Under the pieces are notes generated by a model. That model saw nothing but the letters and a program-made list of their open reading frames with translations. It was not told where the DNA came from and did not search any database. A program made the position numbers and the translations under genes. From Thermodesulfomicrobium sp. WS (GTDB taxonomy: Bacteria; Desulfobacterota; Desulfovibrionia; Desulfovibrionales; Desulfomicrobiaceae), in NCBI RefSeq assembly GCF_027925145.1, contig NZ_AP027130.1, forward strand, positions 1,860,001 through 1,924,000: DNA of 64,000 nucleotides. Direction: 5' to 3'. Positions 58,281-64,000 of this stretch are shown here, piece after piece; positions within the stretch are counted from its first letter, which is position 1, and every line of letters starts with the position of its first letter.

Positions 58281-59026
58281 GCCCGTATACCCTGTACGCC
58301 TACGGCGTCTTTCTGGCGGCGGGCTTCCTTGCGGCCGCCGCCTGGGCAGCCCATGAGGCCCGCCTGCGCGGCCTCGACGAGGGCCGCATTGCCCTGCTGC
58401 TCTTTGCCGCTGTCTTTGGGGCAACGGTGGGTGGCCGTATGGGCTACGTCCTGCTCCACCCGGCCTATTTTTGGGAAAACCCGCAAGAAATGCTGCTGTT
58501 GTGGCGCGGAGGACTCCTCTATGCCACAGGCGCCCTGATGGGCGGAGCGTGCATCCTTGCCGCCATCGGCCCCCGGCATCCAGACCTCTGGCGCTGGCTC
58601 GACGCCCTGGCCTCTGCCGCAGCCCTGGGCGAAGCCGTAGGCCGCATCGGCTGCCTCTTTGCCGGTTGCGGCTTCGGGCCGGCGACCACGCTTCCTTGGG
58701 GCATCCGTCTGGTGCACCCCGAAGCTGCTGGACCGCTCTTTGTCCCCATGCACCCCACGCCGATTTACTTTTCCCTTCTGGCCATCTGCCTTTTTGCGGT
58801 GCTGTGTGCCGGACGCGACCGGCTCTCGCGCCAGCCGGGCACGGCCGCTGCCGTTTTCCTCATAGTCTGGGGCGGTGTTCAGGCAGGGCTTCTTCCCCTT
58901 CAGGCAGCGTCGTCTGCGGACACGCTCTATGCCCGCGGATTTGCGGCGCTCTTCTACGCCGCGGCAGGCGTCGGGATCTTCAAAACTCGGAGGCACCATG
59001 TGGATCGCGGAAATTCCAGCCGATAA
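58256..59026 (+). CDS. lgt: Prolipoprotein diacylglyceryl transferase Lgt
   Basis: 256 residues, multiple membrane helices. It opens with [20 protein letters not shown] and has GGRMGYVLLHP, GGLLYATGALMGG, and GEAVGRIGCLFAGCGFG, the Lgt signature with its conserved Arg and Gly. HPTPIYFSLLAI follows. It transfers diacylglycerol from phosphatidylglycerol to lipobox cysteine. The ATG at 58256 fits the family N-terminus; an ATG four codons earlier is also possible, and neither has a strong ribosome-binding site. Together with lspA it forms a lipoprotein maturation pair. Confidence 0.93.
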   Translation: MHPVLFHIGPYTLYAYGVFLAAGFLAAAAWAAHEARLRGLDEGRIALLLFAAVFGATVGGRMGYVLLHPAYFWENPQEMLLLWRGGLLYATGALMGGACILAAIGPRHPDLWRWLDALASAAALGEAVGRIGCLFAGCGFGPATTLPWGIRLVHPEAAGPLFVPMHPTPIYFSLLAICLFAVLCAGRDRLSRQPGTAAAVFLIVWGGVQAGLLPLQAASSADTLYARGFAALFYAAAGVGIFKTRRHHVDRGNSSR

Positions 59027-59216
59027 ACTCATCTACGCCATTCCCCTGCTCCTTGTCCCCATCCTCCCCAACCTCTGGGCCATCGCCCACATCTACCGCC
59101 ATGACTTCCCCTCCAGCACGGAAAAAATGGCCTGGCTCGTGGCCCAGATCATCTTGCCGGTACTCGGTGGCATTGGTTATGTGCTCTCGGGACGAAAACG
59201 CGCCCGCAAACCCTAA
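58998..59216 (+). CDS. Small membrane protein, PLD-nuclease N-terminal-like
   Basis: 72 residues with two membrane helices (about 10-31 and 46-65) and a Lys/Arg-rich tail. The layout and WLVAQIILPVLGGIGYVLSGR are like the PLDc_N family of short membrane proteins. Function unknown. GGAGG lies four bases before the ATG. It overlaps the lgt end by 29 bp and is in one operon with cpoB. Confidence 0.7.
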   Translation: MWIAEIPADKLIYAIPLLLVPILPNLWAIAHIYRHDFPSSTEKMAWLVAQIILPVLGGIGYVLSGRKRARKP

Positions 59217-59232
59217 CCGAAGGAAAGCACCT

Positions 59233-60108
59233 ATGAACATGCGCCTTTGCTTGTGGCCAGGGCTGCTGCTGCTCGCCACCTCTGCCTGCGTCAGTTCTTC
59301 GGATTACTCGCGCCTGCGCTCCGAGCTCTACGCCGAACAGCAAGCACGCCAAAAACTGGAGACACGCGTCCAGCAGATGGAGACCAACGTCGCCCCGGCG
59401 CAGGCCAACACTTGGGCAGAGATGGAGTCCCTACGCCGCCAGGTGGCGACCCTGTCCGGCCAGGTGGAATCGTTCCAGCGTCAAGGCAGCATGGCCCCTG
59501 GACTTTCTCCGGCGGAGCTCGATGCCCGCATCGCCCAATTGGAAAAGCAGGTGCAAACCCTGGCCAGCCAGATGGGCGTCGAACTCTCGGGGACACGTAT
59601 CGGTGCGCCAACGTCCTCGGCACCGGTCCCAACCGAATCGACGGAGGCGGCATCCCCCAAACCGCCAGCGATCCCCCCATCGCCCGCGCCAACGGCCCAG
59701 CATGCCGCTGAACCTTCGTCCGCCTCGTCAACCGAAGGCCCAGGCTCGGGCCTCTACCAGCAAGGGCTCGACGCCTTCTACGCTCGGGATTATGCCAAGG
59801 CCCAGCAGCTCTGGGCGAATTTCGTCCAAACCAACCCCAAAGATCCCCTCGTCCCCAATGCCCTCTTCTGGCAGGGGGAAAGTTACTTCCAAATGGGCGA
59901 ATTCGCCAAAGCCGTCCTCGCCTATCAGGAAGTCATTGAAAAATATCCCAACTCCACCAAAGTGCGCTCTGCCATGCTCAAGCAGGGAATGGCTTTCCTC
60001 AAGCTCAAAAAGGATCAAGCCGGTAAGCTCGTGCTCCAGGAGCTTATCAAGAAACATCCCAACACCCCGGAAGCCAAGCGCGCCCAAGACATCCTCGCCG
60101 GAAAATAG
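59233..60108 (+). CDS. CpoB/YbgF-like lipoprotein with TPR domain
   Basis: 291 residues. The lipoprotein signal has lipobox LLLATSAC. A coiled coil (about 35-115) is followed by a Pro/Ser/Ala-rich linker (about 125-175) and a TPR-type domain (LYQQGLDAFYARDYAKAQQL, ALFWQGESYFQMGEFAKAVL, YQEVIEKYP). This is the arrangement of CpoB, which couples outer-membrane constriction to septal peptidoglycan synthesis. Here it is not near tol/pal genes, and it is lipid-anchored unlike E. coli CpoB, so the exact role is uncertain. Confidence 0.85.
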   Translation: MNMRLCLWPGLLLLATSACVSSSDYSRLRSELYAEQQARQKLETRVQQMETNVAPAQANTWAEMESLRRQVATLSGQVESFQRQGSMAPGLSPAELDARIAQLEKQVQTLASQMGVELSGTRIGAPTSSAPVPTESTEAASPKPPAIPPSPAPTAQHAAEPSSASSTEGPGSGLYQQGLDAFYARDYAKAQQLWANFVQTNPKDPLVPNALFWQGESYFQMGEFAKAVLAYQEVIEKYPNSTKVRSAMLKQGMAFLKLKKDQAGKLVLQELIKKHPNTPEAKRAQDILAGK

Positions 60109-60117
60109 AGGTGCATC

Positions 60118-60561
60118 ATGACCACCCACGAAGTCAGCCGCATCGTCAGCCTCCGTTTCCCTCCAGAGACCTCAGGCCGGCCCATGATGTACCATCTGGC
60201 CAAACGCTTCGATCTCACCTTCAATATCCTCCAGGCGTCCATCAACCCACGCCAGGAAGGGCACATGATCCTCGAGCTCTCGGGGACGCGGGAAAACTAT
60301 GCGCAAGGCATTTCCTATCTCCAAGAGCACGGGATTCGGATAACGCCGGTGGCCAACCAGATCACCCGGGACGAGGAGGTCTGTATGCACTGCGGCATGT
60401 GTACCGCCATGTGCCCATCCAAGGCCCTCCACCTCGACCTGGAGACCCGCCGCGTGGAGTTCGACCGCGACAAATGCACCGCATGCAACCAATGCGTTTT
60501 GGTGTGCCCGGTGCACGCCATGCAAGTCCACATCGATCCCGATGATCTGGTGACCCCATGA
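60118..60561 (+). CDS. NIL-domain 2[4Fe-4S] ferredoxin
   Basis: 147 residues. The N-terminal ~75 residues form a NIL domain, as in the regulatory part of methionine ABC transporters. The C-terminal part has two cluster motifs, CMHCGMCTAMCP and CTACNQCVLVCP. In sulfate reducers and methanogens such NIL-ferredoxins occur with sulfur assimilation and methionine/homocysteine pathways; a role in sulfur transfer is likely but not shown. Its stop overlaps the start of the PilZ-like gene. Confidence 0.88.
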   Translation: MTTHEVSRIVSLRFPPETSGRPMMYHLAKRFDLTFNILQASINPRQEGHMILELSGTRENYAQGISYLQEHGIRITPVANQITRDEEVCMHCGMCTAMCPSKALHLDLETRRVEFDRDKCTACNQCVLVCPVHAMQVHIDPDDLVTP

Positions 60562-61094
60562 GCCATCCCCACCGTACCTACGCCCGCATTGAGACCGCTC
60601 GCAAAGGACACGCGCGCATCCTGCCGCCTGGCCAGACCAAGCCGCTCTTTTCCGGATGCGCCGCCTGTGCGGTTGGACTGCCCGCGCGCCTCGATCCTGG
60701 TCTGCCCGAGGCCATCGGCCAGACCCTGCGGGCCATGGACGAAAAACTCACCGCCATCCTCAATCTGCTCAACGAGCGCTCGCTGGCGGAGGATTTTCCC
60801 ATCCCCGTGCTCGTGCACGACATCAGCGGCGCGGGGCTCCGCATGAGCTCGCCCCACCCCTTTGCCGTGGGCATGCGCGTCGAGGTGGTCGTGGTCCTGA
60901 ACGCCTTCCCCTTGCAGCTCGCCGGGACCCTCGGCACCATCGTCCGCCACGACCAGGTGGAAGAGACCACCCTGTGGGCGGTGGAATTCACGGACATCCG
61001 CGAATCCGAGCGGGAAAAGATCATCCAGTTCGTCTTTCAAGAGCAGCGCCAGAGCTTGCGCGCCCAACGCCAGACAACCTCGGAGGGAGCATGA
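60558..61094 (+). CDS. PilZ-like protein, probable c-di-GMP effector
   Basis: 178 residues. The C-terminal ~100 residues look like a PilZ beta barrel with DISGAGLRMSSPHPFAVG (the D/NxSxxG element) and LWAVEFTDIRESEREKI. The arginine motif expected just before the barrel is not clear; arginines occur at the N-terminus (RTYARIETAR). A helical segment (LPEAIGQTLRAMDEKLTAIL) lies between. It overlaps both the ferredoxin gene and cheZ by four bases, so the three are co-translated. Confidence 0.75.
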   Translation: MSHPHRTYARIETARKGHARILPPGQTKPLFSGCAACAVGLPARLDPGLPEAIGQTLRAMDEKLTAILNLLNERSLAEDFPIPVLVHDISGAGLRMSSPHPFAVGMRVEVVVVLNAFPLQLAGTLGTIVRHDQVEETTLWAVEFTDIRESEREKIIQFVFQEQRQSLRAQRQTTSEGA

Positions 61095-61783
61095 GCACAT
61101 CCATTGCCGATTCCATCGTCGAGCGCATCGCCACTCGGGCGGAAGAAACCATCCGCAACGTCATCGCCCAGACCTTGAGCGAGGAGATCCACCGTGCGCT
61201 CACCAAGGCGCTCACGGAAAGCGAATTTTACAAAACCATTACTCAAGATCTCCATTCCGGGTTGGGATCCATTTACAAAGAAATTCATGCAGCGACATCT
61301 GTAAAGAAAATCAACGGAGAAAATGCCCAAAGCATCTTCTCCGAGACATCCCAGCAACTCGATGCCATTGTGGACACCACGGAAAAGGCCACCGAACAAA
61401 TCATGGGCATCGTGGAAAAACACATGGATGCCATTGCCGGCATTCGAGAAAAGGCGGCATCTCTTCAAGATGCTGAAGAAATTCAATCCTATCTCCAAGG
61501 TCTCGATGCCGATCTCATGGAGATCATGACCGCACTGAGCTTTCAAGACCTCACCGGTCAGCGCATCAAACGCATTGTCCATGCCCTGGATGAGGTGCAG
61601 CGTATCGTCTTTGACCTGTATGTGGATGCCGGTCTGTCCATGAAGGCCCTGGAGGAAAACCCGGACAAGCCCGTAGAAGAAATCCGGCAGGCCTCCAAAG
61701 CCAAGGCATCGGAACTCAAAGGCCCGCAAGCAGGGGCCAACCAGAGCGCCGTGGACGACCTCCTGGCCCAACTCGGGCTCTAA
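61091..61783 (+). CDS. cheZ: Protein phosphatase CheZ
   Basis: 230 residues, mostly helical. The phosphatase motif is in ALSFQDLTGQRIKRIV, with the catalytic Gln. The last residues QSAVDDLLAQLGL form the CheY-docking tail. It dephosphorylates CheY-P in chemotaxis. GGAGGG precedes the ATG. No other che gene is near, but a chemoreceptor lies at 22556-24562. The coupling to a PilZ-like gene suggests c-di-GMP input into motility. Confidence 0.93.
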   Translation: MSTSIADSIVERIATRAEETIRNVIAQTLSEEIHRALTKALTESEFYKTITQDLHSGLGSIYKEIHAATSVKKINGENAQSIFSETSQQLDAIVDTTEKATEQIMGIVEKHMDAIAGIREKAASLQDAEEIQSYLQGLDADLMEIMTALSFQDLTGQRIKRIVHALDEVQRIVFDLYVDAGLSMKALEENPDKPVEEIRQASKAKASELKGPQAGANQSAVDDLLAQLGL

Positions 61784-61842
61784 GGACGAGGACCGCGAGA
61801 ACGTTTCCGCATTCCCCGTTGTGCAGCACGGTAAGGATACCT

Positions 61843-62139
61843 ATGGCCGAATTTGCCGATATCTCGCTCTTTCACCTCTCCCGCACCCTGAGCATGCTCG
61901 ATCAGCTCGCGGACGAGCAACCGGACACCTACGAAGACTTCGTGCGGGAGATAGCGGCAGACTGCACCCTGGTGCGGGACCTGCTGCTCGCCATTGGTGA
62001 GCTCTCCGACAACGGCGCAGACACGAAGACCCTTGCCCAAGCAGACCATTCCTTGCGCCAGATGCTCGCCCTGTGGGTGCTCCTCCAGGACATCACCATT
62101 CCTCTGGCCCATTTTACCGCCTACACCGACGAGTCGTAA
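61843..62139 (+). CDS. Small helical protein, unknown
   Basis: 98 residues, acidic and predicted helical (MAEFADISLFHLSRTLSMLD). No family recognised. AAGGAT precedes the ATG. It is the last gene of the NIL-ferredoxin/PilZ/cheZ run, 59 bp after cheZ, and its 3' end overlaps the opposing recombinase gene by 19 bp. Confidence 0.65.
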   Translation: MAEFADISLFHLSRTLSMLDQLADEQPDTYEDFVREIAADCTLVRDLLLAIGELSDNGADTKTLAQADHSLRQMLALWVLLQDITIPLAHFTAYTDES

Positions 62140-63080
62140 TCTTCGGGATCGCTTTGGGATTTTGCCTGCCCTGCGCCCCCGGACTCCTGCGTCTTTCGCG
62201 CGCGGGGGTGGCAGCGGTCATAGACCTGCAGGGCGTGGCCCAGCTCCACGTGGGTATAGCGCTGGGTGGTGCTGATGCGGGCGTGCCCCAAGAGTTCTTG
62301 CACCCCGCGCACATCCGCGCCCGAAGCCAACAGATGCGTGGCGAAGGCGTGACGTAGAGTGTGCGGGCTGACGGGTTTCAGAACGCCAGCGCGCTGTGCG
62401 GCGGCACGCACAATGCGGTAGGCCTGGGCGCGGGTGAGTGGTGTGCCGTCTTCGTGGACGAACACCGGTCCCCGGCGCCGCCCGGCCAAAAGGGCAGCAA
62501 GCCGGCGACGGGAGGCATCCGATAAGGGCACCAAGCGTTCTTTGCCGCCCTTGCCAGTCACCCGCACCATGCCCTGGGCCAGATCCACCTGTGGGGCCTC
62601 AAGACCCACTGCCTCGCTGACCCGCAGTCCGGAGCCGTACAAGAGCTCCAGGAGCGCCGCGTCCCGCAGCGCCTGCGGGGAGGCGTCCGATGCGACGGCA
62701 TCCAGGATGGCGATGGTCTCATCCACATTGAGGGCGCGGGGCCGACGGCGGGGTTGCTTGGGGTTGCGGATCCCCCGGGCAGGGTCCTGCAGCACAATTC
62801 CATGCCGCAACCAGAAGCGAAACAGCGCACGCAGGGCGGAAAGCCGTCGGGCCACGGTGGTCTTGGCGAGTTTGCGGCGGTGCAGATCCGCCACGTACGC
62901 GAGCACCTGCTCTCGGGTCAGCGTGTGCGGCTGAGCCAGCGAACCTCCCCGGTGGCGCAGGAAGCCTTCGAAATCCTCAAGATCCGTGGCATACGCATCC
63001 AGGGTCGCCTGCCGCAGCCCCCGCGCGGCGAGATATTGGAAAAAGCGCAGCACCGGCTCAGGCGCGCTGGTCCAGGACAT
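62121..63080 (-). CDS. xerC: Site-specific tyrosine recombinase XerC/XerD type
   Basis: 319 residues, full length. A core-binding domain (about 5-95) is followed by the catalytic domain with Arg in GSGLRVSEAVGL, Lys in GKGGKERLVPL, HTLRHAFATHLL, and the nucleophile Tyr in ARISTTQRYTHVEL. These match the chromosome dimer resolution recombinases more closely than phage integrases. The frame is open 35 codons further up; the ATG at 63080 gives the normal N-terminus, though its ribosome-binding site is weak. It overlaps the end of the GGDEF gene by 23 bp. Confidence 0.9.
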   Translation of the reverse strand: MSWTSAPEPVLRFFQYLAARGLRQATLDAYATDLEDFEGFLRHRGGSLAQPHTLTREQVLAYVADLHRRKLAKTTVARRLSALRALFRFWLRHGIVLQDPARGIRNPKQPRRRPRALNVDETIAILDAVASDASPQALRDAALLELLYGSGLRVSEAVGLEAPQVDLAQGMVRVTGKGGKERLVPLSDASRRRLAALLAGRRRGPVFVHEDGTPLTRAQAYRIVRAAAQRAGVLKPVSPHTLRHAFATHLLASGADVRGVQELLGHARISTTQRYTHVELGHALQVYDRCHPRARKTQESGGAGQAKSQSDPEDYDSSV

Positions 63081-63990
63081 AGCTGCTCTTGGGATCTTTC
63101 TTGGCCATTTTTTTGAGCTCCATGGCCCTTGCCGATGCCTCGCCAAAGTGCTTGAGGCGCCCGGCGCGGTTGAAGACCACGGCAATGCTCACGGCCATGA
63201 TGGGAAACTCCTGCGGCCGTCCCTGACGGTCTACCGACAGGATGGCGCCCCGTTCCCGGTCGTCGGGATCATAGAACGACGGCACGATGGCGTCGAAATG
63301 GGCGATGATCCGCTGGCACACCCCTTCCACCTCGGCCTCGGGCACGATGAAGACGAAGTCGTCTCCCCCCACATGCCCCACAAAATGCGGGCCCTGCACC
63401 AACCCACGCACCGAATTCACCAACACCCGGGCGGTCATAAGCAGGACTTCATCGCCCCGGGCAAAGCCATACTTGTCGTTGAATGCCTTGAAATAATCGA
63501 GATCCACATACGCCAGGGCGAAGTCTTCCCGGCGGTCGATAAGGTCCTGAATGCGGTGGATGATGGAGGTATTGCCCGGCAGCTTGGTCAGGGGATTGGC
63601 GTCCAATGCCCGGGCTGCCCGGCCATGGGCAAGGAGGAGCCGGGCGCGGGCCTCCTCCACCCCGAGGGGCTGCACGAGAAAATCGTCCGCCTCCAGGGCC
63701 GCAATATCCAGCCCGGCGAGGCTCTCGGCGCCGCCAAAAATCACTACCACCGGGATCTGCCTGTAGACATTCTCGTTTTTGACAAGCTGCACCAGCTCCA
63801 GCCCGGACATGTCCGGCAAGCGCTCATCCACGAGCACCAAATCCGGCGGCGCGGTCAAAAGCTCCTCCAGGGCATCGCGGCCGCGTGCGAACACCGTCCA
63901 GCGCACCATCTCCTCCGGCCACACGCTCAGGACGAGCTGCACCAAGCCTGGCTGTGCGCTCAAAAGAAAAAAGTGCCGTGGCCGTGTCAT
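63058..63990 (-). CDS. Diguanylate cyclase with receiver-like domain
   Basis: 310 residues. The N-terminal receiver-like domain has LVLVDERLPDMSGLE with a possible phospho-Asp. It lacks the usual double-acidic N-terminus (FFLLSAQPG), and the conserved Lys is replaced (FLVQPLG), so phosphorylation is doubtful. The GGDEF domain has AYVDLDYFKAFNDKYGFARG and active-site GGDDF, a functional variant. It should make cyclic di-GMP. Upstream context lies outside the window; it overlaps xerC downstream. Confidence 0.88.
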   Translation of the reverse strand: MTRPRHFFLLSAQPGLVQLVLSVWPEEMVRWTVFARGRDALEELLTAPPDLVLVDERLPDMSGLELVQLVKNENVYRQIPVVVIFGGAESLAGLDIAALEADDFLVQPLGVEEARARLLLAHGRAARALDANPLTKLPGNTSIIHRIQDLIDRREDFALAYVDLDYFKAFNDKYGFARGDEVLLMTARVLVNSVRGLVQGPHFVGHVGGDDFVFIVPEAEVEGVCQRIIAHFDAIVPSFYDPDDRERGAILSVDRQGRPQEFPIMAVSIAVVFNRAGRLKHFGEASARAMELKKMAKKDPKSSYVLDQRA

Positions 63991-64000
63991 GGCTTAGAGA

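Overview
The window looks like a chromosomal segment of a GC-rich, Gram-negative, sulfate-reducing deltaproteobacterium (Desulfovibrionales-like). The main clue is the left edge: a qrcABC operon for the periplasmic cytochrome c3:menaquinone oxidoreductase typical of sulfate reducers. The other markers agree: complete Lol/Bam/Lpx envelope genes with LpxI in place of LpxH, HypF for [NiFe]-hydrogenase maturation, CheZ, and many two-component and c-di-GMP proteins. I cannot name the species.

Layout. (1) 1-2762, minus: qrcA, qrcB and the start of qrcC. (2) 2907-3473, minus: rfbC. (3) 3804-13024, plus: a complete type I-G (formerly I-U) CRISPR-Cas operon in the order cas3, csx17 (cas8), csb1 (cas7), csb2 (cas5-cas6), a cas4-cas1 fusion and cas2. 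A 204-bp leader and an array of 53 repeats and 52 spacers follow (13229-17067). The last repeat is degenerate, which together with the leader places the newest spacers next to cas2. (4) 17109-19575: a junk zone with a decayed Mu-like prophage piece (MuF C-terminus with a JAMM-like domain, a small gene, a truncated gpG), an isolated reverse ORF, and one well-preserved type I-E-like CRISPR repeat with no I-E cas genes. (5) 19576-24562, minus: a WYL regulator, an AAA-like/PD-(D/E)XK protein, and a chemoreceptor. (6) 24695-34777, plus: rhodanese-ferritin-like fusion, hypF, sppA, a large FAD/Fe-S dehydrogenase, ruvX, mltG. (7) 34795-44345, minus: a three-gene signalling operon (PhnD-like binding protein, hybrid histidine kinase, HD-GYP regulator), argB, hslU, hslV and shikimate kinase. 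(8) 44535-54406, plus: lysS, then an almost gapless envelope-assembly cluster lolC/E-lolD-bamA-skp-lpxD-fabZ-lpxA-lpxI. (9) 54422-54784, minus: dksA. (10) 54970-62139, plus: ileS, lspA, lgt, a small membrane protein, a CpoB-like lipoprotein, a NIL-domain ferredoxin, a PilZ-like protein, cheZ and a small unknown gene. (11) 62121-63990, minus: a pseudo-receiver GGDEF protein and a XerC/D-type recombinase.

How parts work together. The lolCD-bamA-skp-lpxD-fabZ-lpxA-lpxI run combines lipoprotein export, outer-membrane protein insertion and lipid A synthesis in one transcription unit; lspA-lgt-cpoB extends the envelope theme. The CRISPR locus has both adaptation (Cas4-Cas1, Cas2) and interference (Cas3 with Csx17/Csb1/Csb2) modules, and nothing in them looks broken. 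The array records two near-identical spacers, which points to repeated contact with related phages. Most start sites were chosen from ribosome-binding sites read in the sequence. No rRNA or tRNA gene was seen.
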